In this document: piece after piece, positions 26,446 through 35,048 of the stretch
Position numbering within the stretch: the first letter of the stretch is position 1
How the letters are laid out: every line of letters starts with the position of its first letter
DNA from: Rhodobacteraceae bacterium EL53
GTDB lineage: Bacteria; Pseudomonadota; Alphaproteobacteria; Rhodobacterales; Rhodobacteraceae
DNA length: 64,000 nucleotides
Assembly: GCA_900313015.1 (NCBI GenBank)
Contig: OMPR01000007.1
Coordinates: 166,350 to 230,349, forward strand
Reading direction: 5' to 3'
Made by a program: the position numbers and the translations under genes
Notes under the pieces: model-generated
Databases searched by the model: none
Seen by the model: only the letters and a program-made list of their open reading frames with translations
Told to the model about the DNA's origin: nothing

Positions 26446-27582
26446 TTAGAAGCTGTCAGAAATGGTCGCCACGTTGGCAATGGGTGTCAGGCCACCAGCG
26501 ACAAGTGAGATTGCCTTGGTCCACTGAGCATAGGGTGCTTCGGTGACATAGATTGTATCTTCGTCGCGAATTACAAAATCACGGGCAACAAACAAGCCAT
26601 TGGGTTCGGTCAGGTTCAATACATAAACCATCCGCTGTGCCCCTTCGAGATCGGTGCGTCCCAGAACTTGTCCAGCAATTTCAGCTGGCTCATTGCGAAA
26701 GATGAACACGCCAGTTGGATCAGAGGAGGTCGAAAGGAGGCCCCCAATCTGAGCGAGTGCTTCGAGAGCGGAGAGATCCTGCGTTTCGAAGGCAACCCGT
26801 GCTTGCGAGTTTGTTGCGCCGAGGGCGGTGTAGGACCGGGTGTCCTCTTCGACCAGAATGCGATCACCACCGCGCAAAGAGATATCCAGCTTGGGGTTAT
26901 CATAAAGATCTTGGAACCAGACTTGTCCCTGTTGGCTGCCACGGATCACGGTGACCTGTGCAATTTCCGGGGTGATAGTGACACCACCGGCTTTGGCCAG
27001 CATCGACGACAGAGTGCGGGTTGGGCGTTCAATTGGATACACGCCTTGACCACCAACGGCACCGGTCAAGGACACGGTTGCACCATCGCCTGCGAGGCGA
27101 CGCACCTGAACCTGTGGATCGGGTGTTTGGTCTTCGAGCTTGGTCGTGATGGTTTCACGCAACTGGTTCGGTGTATTTCCAGAGGCGCGCACACGTCCGG
27201 CGTAGGGCACAAAGATAAACCCGGCACTGTCGACCTGCACTTCTTCCAGAATGGTGGAATTGGTGGCTTCGCCCGCCAGCAGGCCATCATCCACGTTTTC
27301 CCAAACGGTCAAACCCAACACATCGCCGGGGCGAATGGTGTCAGATGTCAGCTGGGACGCATTCTTGAAACTGTCGGAAAAGCCAAGTGCGGGGACAACG
27401 GCGGTTGCACGGGTGACGCGGTCATTGACGGCGACGATAAAAGCATCACCCTCTTTTTGAACGGACCCTGCAAAGATTTCACGTTTATTGGGGCCAGTAC
27501 GGGGCAACGTACAAGAGGCCACGACTGCGATCGCAGTCAGCACGGCAATGGGCTTAGCCCACCGGACGGACATGGGTTTCAC
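26446..27582 (-). CDS. Polysaccharide export outer-membrane lipoprotein (OPX/Wza family)
   Basis: The 378-aa protein carries a lipoprotein signal peptide with lipobox VVASC and then the Poly_export domain (RPGDVLGLTVWENVDDG) and SLBB-like repeats (VDSAGFIFVPYAGRVRASGN and VYPIERPTRTLSSMLAKAGG). OPX proteins form the outer-membrane exit channel for capsule. I start at GTG 27582, with GGAG 8-9 nt upstream; longer forms begin with a non-native basic segment. It lies between kpsS and kpsC on one transcript. It is shorter than E. coli KpsD and closer in size to CtrA. Confidence 0.85.
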   Translation of the reverse strand: MKPMSVRWAKPIAVLTAIAVVASCTLPRTGPNKREIFAGSVQKEGDAFIVAVNDRVTRATAVVPALGFSDSFKNASQLTSDTIRPGDVLGLTVWENVDDGLLAGEATNSTILEEVQVDSAGFIFVPYAGRVRASGNTPNQLRETITTKLEDQTPDPQVQVRRLAGDGATVSLTGAVGGQGVYPIERPTRTLSSMLAKAGGVTITPEIAQVTVIRGSQQGQVWFQDLYDNPKLDISLRGGDRILVEEDTRSYTALGATNSQARVAFETQDLSALEALAQIGGLLSTSSDPTGVFIFRNEPAEIAGQVLGRTDLEGAQRMVYVLNLTEPNGLFVARDFVIRDEDTIYVTEAPYAQWTKAISLVAGGLTPIANVATISDSF

Positions 27583-27679
27583 TGCTCGGTCTCCTCGACC
27601 TATTATTTTTCTGCCTCGGTATTTTTTTAACAACCTATCGGAATCAGGAATAAAAATCCAGTCCCAGGTCTTGTGTTGG

Positions 27680-28972
27680 TCAGTTCACCAGACGCAACTG
27701 TTGCCTTGGGGCCGCTGTGCCGGATTTCAGTGCATCATAGGGATCTTCGGGGGATAGCATCATATCAACCACCTGACGCAACAGTTGCCGACGTCCCCGA
27801 CGAGAATAAAATCCACCCGGAAGTTGGCTAGTTTCAAGAAGATAGCGGCGATACTCTTTGTAGGCACGGTTGTCAGGACGGGTAGCCCCGGCAAAAAATT
27901 CGCGCAGAGATTGATTCGCGACAAACTCCGGTTTGGCATAAACGGCCTTGCCAAACACTTTCAAGGGGATACCGCGCCAGAGCACCTGTTGACCGGCGGT
28001 GGAATTCACAGTGACGGCAGTTCTGGCATCATTCAAAAGCTGCGCTAGCTTACCGCCCCGCACATAATGCACCCGTCCGTGCAAGCCGTGTTGATCCGCA
28101 AGGCGTTTGACCTCAGTCCGGATCGGCACTCTGCCATCTTCCAATGGGTGGGCTTTGACTACCAAGTGGTGATGCTGTGGGGCGCCTGTGGCAAAGCCTT
28201 CGAAAATCTCGGATAGGAATTCTGTCATGGTTGAGAACGGCGAATGCATTTGGAATGAACTGTCATGTTCCAGTTGCAGCAAGGCCAAATGATAGGGAAA
28301 ACCCCCATTACGAATACGCAGGGTCGACACCCAGCGGTCAAGCGCTTGAGCTGGCATGAGCAAGAGCCGTTGCAGGTACAGCTGGAATTCCTTGGTTACA
28401 GGTAGATCCCGATGCGGTCGAAAATTGCGATAGTCGCCATTTCTGAACATGACAAACCAATGATAGAGCGCCCCATAGAAAACGTGCTGGCGCGTGTCCC
28501 CCCAATGAGATGGTGGCAGGGGTGTTTCCATAACGGATTGATCCAGCGCCTTTTTCATCTCGGGGATGGTCATGTCCATCAGTCGTGAATTGCCGTTTGA
28601 TCCCCCCCGTTCATACGTTACCCAATAGGGACGCAAATACCCCTCTTCAAAAACATGGATGGTCAGACCACGGCCACGCGCGATTTCAATGGCTTTAGCA
28701 TGAACAGGGCGCGTGTCGCCATAAAGTACGATATCCGTGATCTGGTGCGTGTCGAGCAATTCAGAAAACGTATCTTGCCAATCTTCCGGCGTACCGCGAT
28801 AGGGGATATAGCTGGATTGATGGAACCAGAACGCACGGTCACCGGCATTGAAGCCAACGCGCCAAACCTGACCGCCTGCTGCACGCAACATCTTGCCCAA
28901 AGCATTAAAAAAGGGCCCATGGGGACCTTGTAAGAACAGGAATTTCCGCTGTTTCTGGGCCGAAATAGGCAT
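27680..28972 (-). CDS. kpsS: Capsular polysaccharide export protein KpsS (Kdo transferase)
   Basis: This 430-aa protein adds the first beta-Kdo to the lyso-phosphatidylglycerol anchor of ABC-dependent capsules. Family markers are FLFLQGPHGPFFNALG at the start, DIVLYGDTRPVHAKA, IHVFEEGYLRPYWVTYE, and HHLVVKAHPLEDGR followed by VTVNSTAGQQVLWRGIP. I use ATG 28972 (MPISAQ); ATG 28999 adds nine residues, and neither has a strong ribosome site. It is the first gene of the kpsS-OPX-kpsC set and diverges from ribE. Confidence 0.92.
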   Translation of the reverse strand: MPISAQKQRKFLFLQGPHGPFFNALGKMLRAAGGQVWRVGFNAGDRAFWFHQSSYIPYRGTPEDWQDTFSELLDTHQITDIVLYGDTRPVHAKAIEIARGRGLTIHVFEEGYLRPYWVTYERGGSNGNSRLMDMTIPEMKKALDQSVMETPLPPSHWGDTRQHVFYGALYHWFVMFRNGDYRNFRPHRDLPVTKEFQLYLQRLLLMPAQALDRWVSTLRIRNGGFPYHLALLQLEHDSSFQMHSPFSTMTEFLSEIFEGFATGAPQHHHLVVKAHPLEDGRVPIRTEVKRLADQHGLHGRVHYVRGGKLAQLLNDARTAVTVNSTAGQQVLWRGIPLKVFGKAVYAKPEFVANQSLREFFAGATRPDNRAYKEYRRYLLETSQLPGGFYSRRGRRQLLRQVVDMMLSPEDPYDALKSGTAAPRQQLRLVN

Positions 28973-29054
28973 ATCATTACTCTTTGCGCCGTGGGTCAAT
29001 ACATTAACCTTTAGCCTGTGGATCAGGCGAAACTATGACCGCACCGTGTCAGAA

Positions 29055-29077
29055 GGGCAAGCAACTGGGGCTTGCCC
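29055..29077. repeat. Hairpin between divergent kpsS and ribE
   Basis: A perfect 8-bp stem, GGGCAAGC with GCTTGCCC, has the loop AACTGGG. There is no T run. It lies in the 5' leader region of ribE but does not match the conserved core of an FMN riboswitch. Its role is unknown. Confidence 0.5.
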
Positions 29078-29133
29078 GTGCGCCCGTCGCCCGCTACGTC
29101 AGCCTGTAGGTATAGCTTTCAGAGGCAAATAGA

Positions 29134-29721
29134 ATGTTTACAGGGATCATCACCGACGTTGGCACAATTGCTGAACTGGATCAGCAAGGTGATTTGCGGG
29201 CGCGCATTCAGACGGGGTATGACACAGCGTCCATCGACATTGGCGCATCCATTGCAAGTGATGGCGTGTGTCTGACGGTGGTGGCCCTTGGGGCGGATTG
29301 GTACGACGTTCAGATTAGCGCGGAAAGTGTTGGAAAAACCAATCTGGGCACATGGGTCGTAGGCAAGCGGGTCAATCTTGAACGCGCCTTGAAGGTTGGG
29401 GATGAGCTGGGCGGCCATATCGTTTCAGGACATGTGGATGGCGTTGCCGAGATCATCAAGATGGTCGACGAGGGCGACAGTACCCGCGTGACCCTGCGCG
29501 CGCCAAAGGCGTTGGCCAAATTCATCGCTTCCAAAGGATCGGTTGCGTTGAACGGAACATCTTTGACCGTGAATGACGTGGATGGGGCAGATTTCGGGAT
29601 CAATTTCATTCCCCATACCAAAGAGATGACCACCTGGGGCGATATGGCCGAAGGCGATATGATCAACCTTGAGATCGACACGTTGGCCCGCTACGTCGCG
29701 CGGTTGAACGAGGTGGGCTAG
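29134..29721 (+). CDS. ribE: Riboflavin synthase alpha chain
   Basis: This 195-aa enzyme makes riboflavin from two lumazine molecules. It consists of two tandem lumazine-binding domains: the first opens MFTGIITDVGTIAEL and contains SIASDGVCLTVV, the second opens GHIVSGHVDGVAEI and contains GSVALNGTSLTVNDV. The start ATG 29134 is the family standard. A terminator follows at 29791. Separation from ribD by the capsule genes is unusual for an operon, so it must have its own promoter. Confidence 0.95.
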   Translation: MFTGIITDVGTIAELDQQGDLRARIQTGYDTASIDIGASIASDGVCLTVVALGADWYDVQISAESVGKTNLGTWVVGKRVNLERALKVGDELGGHIVSGHVDGVAEIIKMVDEGDSTRVTLRAPKALAKFIASKGSVALNGTSLTVNDVDGADFGINFIPHTKEMTTWGDMAEGDMINLEIDTLARYVARLNEVG

Positions 29722-29790
29722 ACTGACCACGGTGCGGGGCGACGCTCGATTGCGCCTCAAACAGATTGGAATAGTCTTGGATTGAGAGAG

Positions 29791-29815
29791 GGAGCGGCAA
29801 CGCTCCTTTCTTTTT
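29791..29815 (+). terminator. Rho-independent terminator of ribE
   Basis: The stem GGAGCG / CGCTCC with a GCAA tetraloop is followed by TTTCTTTTT. It lies 70 bp after ribE and 75 bp before surE. Confidence 0.88.
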
Positions 29816-29889
29816 GTGCCTGTCTGGGCTGTGCTTGCTTGCCGGGGCGCTGGTGCGCAGTTATCAAGAACCAAATGGGGCGGGGTATT

Positions 29890-30672
29890 ATGCGTATTCT
29901 TTTGACAAATGACGACGGCATCAACGCGCCGGGACTTGCGACGTTAGAGGCCATTGCTGCCGAGTTGGCCGGGCCTGATGGCGAAGTGTGGGTGGTTGCG
30001 CCTGCGTTTGAACAATCTGGTGTGGGCCATTGCATCAGCTATTCCCACCCAACCATGATCGCTAAGTTGAGCGAACGTCGTTATGCCGCCGAAGGGTCGC
30101 CGGCGGATTGCGTGCTGGCGGGTTTGCACGATGTGATGAAGGATAATCCGCCAGATCTGGTGTTGTCCGGTGTGAACAAGGGCAACAATTCGGCAGAAAA
30201 CGCGCTTTACTCTGGCACGCTGGGTGGCGCAATGGAGGCGGCCCTGCAAGGTTTGCCCGCCATTGCTCTGTCGCAGTATTTTGGCCCGCGCAATTTTGAC
30301 CGGCCTGACCTTTTTGAAGTGGCTTTGGCACATGGGGCCGACGTGATCCGCAAAATCTTGGATCAGGATCCGGGCGTAGGAGCGGATTACCGCCTGTTCT
30401 ACAATGTCAATTTCCCACCAGTTCCAGTCGATGACGTGCTTGGCATTCGTGCGGTACCACAGGGCTACAGGCGCGAAACCAAGTTTACAGTTGAGCCGCA
30501 TAAATCCCCCACCGGGCGTCGGTTCTTGTGGATCAAAGGCGGCAATCAGCAGGTGATGACCGAACCGGGCAGCGATGCTGCGGTGAACCTTGAGGGCTAC
30601 ATTTCGGTAACGCCCATGCGTGCGGACTTGACCGCCCATGATCACCTAGAGGCACTCAAGACAATCGAATGA
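29890..30672 (+). CDS. surE: 5'/3'-nucleotidase SurE
   Basis: This 260-aa metal-dependent phosphatase acts on nucleoside monophosphates, known from the stationary-phase survival gene. The metal site is at the N-terminus in [15 protein letters not shown] (D8, D9), with [13 protein letters not shown] and [20 protein letters not shown] following, the conserved SurE blocks. ATG 29890 follows GGGG and is the only start that leaves the catalytic strand first. It overlaps pcm by 4 bp (ATGA). The surE-pcm-nlpD order matches enterobacteria. Confidence 0.96.
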   Translation: MRILLTNDDGINAPGLATLEAIAAELAGPDGEVWVVAPAFEQSGVGHCISYSHPTMIAKLSERRYAAEGSPADCVLAGLHDVMKDNPPDLVLSGVNKGNNSAENALYSGTLGGAMEAALQGLPAIALSQYFGPRNFDRPDLFEVALAHGADVIRKILDQDPGVGADYRLFYNVNFPPVPVDDVLGIRAVPQGYRRETKFTVEPHKSPTGRRFLWIKGGNQQVMTEPGSDAAVNLEGYISVTPMRADLTAHDHLEALKTIE

Positions 30673-31316
30673 GCGGTCCAGATCCTGAAACCAAAATGCA
30701 GTTTGTCTTTCATCTGCGCTCCAAGGGGGTGACAGACGCCAAGGTTCTGGCCGCAATGGAAGAAATTGACAGGGGACCGTTTGTGCGGGGCATCTTTGCA
30801 GCGCGCGCTTACGAGGATATGCCGCTGCCGATTGCTTGTGGCCAAACAATCAGCCAGCCATCGGTTGTTGGGATCATGACGCAAGCGCTTGAGGTCAATC
30901 CGCGCGATAAGGTTTTAGAAGTTGGAACTGGCTCTGGGTATCAAGCGGCGATCCTGAGCAAACTGGCACGCCGGGTTTATACGGTTGAACGCCATGCGCG
31001 TTTGGTGCGCGAGGCGCAGATGGTTTTTCAGTCCATGCATCTGGCCAATATCACGGCGATGACGGTGGATGGATCGTTCGGTTTGCCAGAGCAGGCGCCG
31101 TTTGATCGTATTATTGTGACCGCCGCCGCCGAAGATCCGCCCGGGCCGCTCTTGGCGCAGCTGAAAATCGGCGGTATCATGGTTGTGCCGGTGGGCCAGT
31201 CGGATACGGTGCAGACGTTGATACGGGTGCGCCGACACGAAACTGGTTTTGAATATGACGAAATCCGGCCCGTTCGATTTGTTCCTTTGCTTGAAGGCTT
31301 GGGAAAGGACGGATAA
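30669..31316 (+). CDS. pcm: Protein-L-isoaspartate O-methyltransferase
   Basis: This 215-aa SAM-dependent enzyme methylates damaged L-isoaspartyl residues to start their repair. Motif I is [14 protein letters not shown]; upstream, [20 protein letters not shown] is the substrate-side signature. [14 protein letters not shown] and [12 protein letters not shown] follow as motifs II and III. It is coupled to surE through an ATGA overlap. The length is normal for the bacterial enzyme. Confidence 0.96.
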   Translation: MSGPDPETKMQFVFHLRSKGVTDAKVLAAMEEIDRGPFVRGIFAARAYEDMPLPIACGQTISQPSVVGIMTQALEVNPRDKVLEVGTGSGYQAAILSKLARRVYTVERHARLVREAQMVFQSMHLANITAMTVDGSFGLPEQAPFDRIIVTAAAEDPPGPLLAQLKIGGIMVVPVGQSDTVQTLIRVRRHETGFEYDEIRPVRFVPLLEGLGKDG

Positions 31317-31382
31317 AGGCCTATTTGTGCCGCATGAAATGCCAAGCCTCCGGTTAACAGGGGGCGCTTTGAGGATTGTGAG

Positions 31383-32588
31383 ATGAGTGCTTTTTCCTGT
31401 GTTGTCCCTGCTCGGGTCTGGGTGGCTGGTGCCGCCTTGGCGCTGACTGCGGCCTGTGACGGTCCCTTGGACTATGATTTGCGCGGCAATGTTGGCGGCT
31501 TCAGTACCGCACAGGCAGCACAAAATGTCAGTACCGCGGATCGCCCGAAACCGGATGACCGTGGCGTGATTTCTTATCCCACCTATCAAGTTGCTGTAGC
31601 CCGGCGGGGGGACAGTGTTACGGATCTGGCCAATCGCGTTGGCTTACCCGCCGGAGAGGTGGCACGGTTCAATGGCTTGGAGCCCGATGTGAAGATGCGC
31701 GAAGGTGAGGTTCTGGCCTTGCCACGCCGTGTTGCCGAGCCCACCACAAGTGGATCTGCTGTTGATATTGCTGCTTTGGCTGGAACAGCGATTGATGCAG
31801 CCCCGGATACGACGCCGATTGAAACAACGCCACTGGCGCCTGCAACGCCTGCAAAAGCGGCCCCCAAACCGGCAGGACCAGAGCCAATCCGGCACAAGGT
31901 TGCGCGTGGGGAAACGGCCTATACTGTCTCGCGACTGTATCAGGTTCCTGTGAAAGCTTTGGCCGAATGGAATGGCTTGGGGTCTGATTTTGCGGTGCGC
32001 GAAGGTCAATATTTGCTGATCCCGGTCAAGGATCAATCGGCTCCGAAATCATCCAGCGCGACACCAGCGGCTGCGGGTGTCACCGCTGCTGCAGGTGCGG
32101 CGGCTGTCACACAGCCGGGGTCAGGGTCACCGACGCCGTTGCCGCCGAGCTCTACTACGCCACTGCCAAAAGAAAAGACCACTGCCAAGCCCCCAGAAGC
32201 GCCTGATGTGAAAGTGGCTGAGCCCACCAAAACAAACAAAGCTGCGATGGGCTTTCCGGTGTCGGGCAAGATTATTCGCCCCTATTCCAAGGGCAAAAAT
32301 GACGGCATTGATATTGCAGCGGCTGCGGGTTCTCCTGTTGTGGCGGCGGCCTCTGGTACAGTTGCGGCGATCACTGCTGATGCGGATCAGGTGCCGATCA
32401 TCGTTGTGCGCCACAAGAATAATCTGCTGACGGTCTATGCAAACGTTGACAAGATCGAGGTGAACAAAGGCGACCGTGTCAAGCGCGGGCAAAAGCTGGC
32501 ACAGTTGCGCGGTGGAGACAATGCCTACGTGCACTTTGAGGTGCGCAAAGGGTTCGACAGTGTCGACCCCAGTCCTTACCTGCAATAA
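31383..32588 (+). CDS. NlpD-like lipoprotein with two LysM domains and a degenerate LytM (M23) domain
   Basis: The 401-aa protein has a lipoprotein signal (lipobox LTAAC, C25), two LysM peptidoglycan-binding domains (about residues 60-108 and 168-215), a Pro/Ala-rich linker, and a C-terminal M23 domain (about 290-401). The M23 zinc site is broken: the usual HxxxD is NDGIDI, and the later HxH has become VYANVD before YVHFEVRKG. As in E. coli NlpD, this predicts a non-hydrolytic activator of cell-wall amidases rather than a protease. Its place after surE-pcm supports that assignment. Function is inferred. Confidence 0.85.
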   Translation: MSAFSCVVPARVWVAGAALALTAACDGPLDYDLRGNVGGFSTAQAAQNVSTADRPKPDDRGVISYPTYQVAVARRGDSVTDLANRVGLPAGEVARFNGLEPDVKMREGEVLALPRRVAEPTTSGSAVDIAALAGTAIDAAPDTTPIETTPLAPATPAKAAPKPAGPEPIRHKVARGETAYTVSRLYQVPVKALAEWNGLGSDFAVREGQYLLIPVKDQSAPKSSSATPAAAGVTAAAGAAAVTQPGSGSPTPLPPSSTTPLPKEKTTAKPPEAPDVKVAEPTKTNKAAMGFPVSGKIIRPYSKGKNDGIDIAAAAGSPVVAAASGTVAAITADADQVPIIVVRHKNNLLTVYANVDKIEVNKGDRVKRGQKLAQLRGGDNAYVHFEVRKGFDSVDPSPYLQ

Positions 32589-33179
32589 TAGCGACGCGGC
32601 CTGCCATCGGGTTGGCCGCTTACCCCGCGATAGGGAGGGGCAAGGTTTTCGTCTGGTTTGAGTTTCAGACGTTTAGAAACCCTTAAAGTGTTGGCGCTCA
32701 GTTGTCTGTGTTCATCGTACAACCCGCACCGCCAAGGTTCAGGGGGGCGGTGTGGTTGCCCACAGCCGCCCCAGTCATAATGTGCACGGCGCGACCTTAA
32801 ACCCCTCTATTCACACTGATCGAAGGGCACTCGCCACAACGTCAGCAAAGGGTCCTTGGATGTGCGACATCGTGCTCACCATGGTTTCCTGATCGGAAAG
32901 CTCTCCCCTTCTTTCCGACGGGCGGACTATGAAACAGAACAAATGGCCTGCCAAGCCCCGTATTTGAAAAGGATTGTTTCGTGTGTTCTGCGGGCAAATG
33001 GGACAAAACATTCACGCCACTTCCCCCTTGTTGATCGGTCGGCTGGACCTTTCGCTAAAGTGGGGGCTGGTGATCTGGGCATTGCTCAGGCAGAAACGGG
33101 CAAACGCATGGCTCTTGGCCCCGTAAGGGTGCGCAAGCATCAGCGTCAAACGAAGCACGAGAAAACGGAGATACATGCG
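32589..33179. other. Long intergenic region before the DUF6494-mrp pair
   Basis: About 590 bp with no reading frame that looks coding. GC-rich inverted-repeat potential exists around 32728-32775 (for example ACCGCC with GGCGGT), so an unrecognised small RNA is possible. I could not fold it into 4.5S, 6S or tmRNA. ACGGAG at 33165-33170 is the ribosome site of the next gene. Confidence 0.5.
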
Positions 33180-33377
33180 ATGAGTGGTGATTATAACATG
33201 TCCATGCGCAAGTTCCTCAAGCAGGTTGGGGTGACCAGCCAGCAGGCCATCGAAGAGGGGCTGCGCAAAGCGGATCTCTCTGAGGGGCAGAGTTTTGAGG
33301 CCAAGGTGGTTTTGACGATTGATGGGCTCGAGGTTGAGCATGTGGTGACGGGCCAAATCAAGGACGACAACTCATGA
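33180..33377 (+). CDS. DUF6494-type small protein
   Basis: The 65-aa soluble protein has the compact pattern MSMRKFLKQVGVTSQQAIEE followed by KVVLTIDGLEVEHVVTGQI, which I recognise as the small DUF6494 family found in Rhodobacteraceae. Function is unknown. ATG 33180 has ACGGAG 9 nt upstream; the longer open frame to 32856 is not coding in character. It overlaps mrp by 4 bp (ATGA), so its translation is coupled to the Fe-S carrier. This suggests, without proving, a link to Fe-S assembly. Confidence 0.8.
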   Translation: MSGDYNMSMRKFLKQVGVTSQQAIEEGLRKADLSEGQSFEAKVVLTIDGLEVEHVVTGQIKDDNS

Positions 33378-34435
33378 GCATTCGCGAAGCGGTTCTGGCG
33401 AACCTGAAAAAGATCGTAGATCCGGGCAGCGGGCAGGACATTGTCAGTTCGGGGCTGGTGCGCGCGCTGAACGTCGAGGGCGATCAGGTGCGGTTCGTGA
33501 TTGAGATTGACCCGAAAAAGGCCGAACAGATGGAGCCGATCCGGGCTGCCGCTGAACAGGCTGCAAGCATGGTCGAAGGCGTTGAAAAAGTATCGGCCAT
33601 GCTGACGGCGCATTCTGAAAAAGCTCCTCCGGAACTGAAACCCAAGCCGAAACCATCTGCGACCGCACCGGCGGCCGTTCCGGGTGTCGCGCGAATTATC
33701 GCAATCGCCTCGGGCAAGGGGGGCGTCGGTAAATCCACTGTGTCCGCAAACTTGGCGTGTGCTTTGGCGACTCAAGGCCGCCGCGTTGGATTGTTGGATG
33801 CTGATGTCTATGGTCCTTCGCAGCCCCGTATGCTGGGGGTTTCGGGACGTCCCGCCAGCCCAGATGGCAAGATCATTCTTCCGCTGCGCAATCATGGCGT
33901 CACAATGATGTCCATGGGTTTGATGACTAACGAAGGACAAGCCGTCGTTTGGCGGGGACCGATGTTGATGGGCGCGTTGCAACAGATGATGAACCAGGTG
34001 CAGTGGGGCGAATTGGATGTCCTGATCGTTGACCTACCACCCGGCACCGGTGATGTTCAGCTGACCCTGACACAGAAATTTGCTTTGGATGGCGCCATCG
34101 TGGTGTCTACGCCGCAGGATGTTGCCCTGCTGGATGCCCGCAAAGGCATCGATATGTTCCGTCAAACCAAGACGCCGATCCTTGGGATGATTGAAAACAT
34201 GTCGACACACATCTGTTCCAACTGTGGCCACGAAGAGCATGTGTTTGGGCATGGCGGCGTTGCGTCAGAGGCGGAAAAACTGGGTGTGCCGCTATTGGGT
34301 GAAATTCCGCTGCATCTGGATATCCGGGTGGCCGCGGATGAGGGGGCGCCGATTGTTGTGTCCAAACCTGAGAGCGCACAGGCGGAAGCGTTCCGTTCTA
34401 TCGCCGAAGATTTGATAACTCAGGGCATCGCCTAA
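33374..34435 (+). CDS. apbC: Iron-sulfur cluster carrier protein (Mrp/ApbC)
   Basis: This 353-aa protein has an N-terminal MIP18-like domain (REAVLANLKKIVDPGSGQDI) and a C-terminal P-loop NTPase with a deviant Walker A, ASGKGGVGKSTVSANLA. The cluster-binding CxxC is in HICSNCGHEEHVFG. Members of the family bind and transfer Fe4S4 clusters. It is coupled to the DUF6494 gene upstream and ends at a terminator at 34462. Confidence 0.93.
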   Translation: MSIREAVLANLKKIVDPGSGQDIVSSGLVRALNVEGDQVRFVIEIDPKKAEQMEPIRAAAEQAASMVEGVEKVSAMLTAHSEKAPPELKPKPKPSATAPAAVPGVARIIAIASGKGGVGKSTVSANLACALATQGRRVGLLDADVYGPSQPRMLGVSGRPASPDGKIILPLRNHGVTMMSMGLMTNEGQAVVWRGPMLMGALQQMMNQVQWGELDVLIVDLPPGTGDVQLTLTQKFALDGAIVVSTPQDVALLDARKGIDMFRQTKTPILGMIENMSTHICSNCGHEEHVFGHGGVASEAEKLGVPLLGEIPLHLDIRVAADEGAPIVVSKPESAQAEAFRSIAEDLITQGIA

Positions 34436-34461
34436 GATCCCAAGGATCTAAAGAAATGGAG

Positions 34462-34492
34462 AGGGTGCGGTTTACGCGCCCTTTTTCTTTTT
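34462..34492. terminator. Terminator between convergent mrp and the flavin reductase gene
   Basis: The stem AGGGTGCG / CGCGCCCT (one wobble) with loop GTTTA-like is followed by TTTTTCTTTTT on the plus strand. It ends mrp transcripts and lies at the end of the opposing gene, whose stop is at 34494. Confidence 0.78.
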
Positions 34493-34493
34493 A

Positions 34494-34994
34494 TCAGGTG
34501 CGCGGGGCGAAATCGCCAAACTGGCCCCTTTTGAACATCAAACCCTGACCTTGCCGATGCAGAACGGTTTCAACTTCGCCCAGAATAATTGTGTGATCCC
34601 CGGCGTCGTGTTGGGCAATCAACCGGCAATCAAACCGGGCCAGAGATTTGGTCAAAATTGGTATTCCGTTGGCGTCCTCGGTCCACTCCGCATGTGAAAA
34701 ATCCGCTCCGTCCCGCGCAAAAGCCTGTGCGGTGGCGAGTTGCCCTTCAGCCATGATGTGGATGGCGTAGTGTTGCGCGGCCATAAAGGCATCATAGCGC
34801 GTGGATGTTTTGGCCGGGCACCACAGCACCATGGGCGGATCCAGCGACACAGAGGCAAACGAATTGGCCGTGATTGCGACCGGCCCATCAGGCGATGATG
34901 CGGTCACAACGGTCACGCCGGTTCCATAACACCCTAACGCATCCCGCAGGGCGCGGGTGGTTTCGGGGCCGGGGGTAAAGATAGTTTCGCTCAT
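34494..34994 (-). CDS. Flavin reductase-like domain protein
   Basis: This 166-aa FMN-binding split-barrel protein resembles the reductase partners of two-component flavin monooxygenases. Typical segments are RDALGCYGTGVTVVTA, GPVAITANSFASVSLDPPMV and the C-terminal HTIILGEVETV. It would supply reduced flavin from NAD(P)H. No oxygenase partner is adjacent, so its client is unknown. It is 54 bp downstream of the exonuclease gene on the same strand and may be read through from it. Confidence 0.88.
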   Translation of the reverse strand: MSETIFTPGPETTRALRDALGCYGTGVTVVTASSPDGPVAITANSFASVSLDPPMVLWCPAKTSTRYDAFMAAQHYAIHIMAEGQLATAQAFARDGADFSHAEWTEDANGIPILTKSLARFDCRLIAQHDAGDHTIILGEVETVLHRQGQGLMFKRGQFGDFAPRT

Positions 34995-35048
34995 GACGTA
35001 CCTTTGGATCCTGTCCCGAAGTCCCGTGCCACGGCGCGCACCATTTGT

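Noticed and set aside
29000-29133. Possible FMN riboswitch upstream of ribE
   Set aside because: There is an 8-bp hairpin, but the conserved core blocks of the RFN element are missing and the leader is short.
32700-32830. 4.5S, 6S or other standard RNA in the long intergenic gap
   Set aside because: Inverted repeats are present, but the conserved sequence elements of these RNAs are not.
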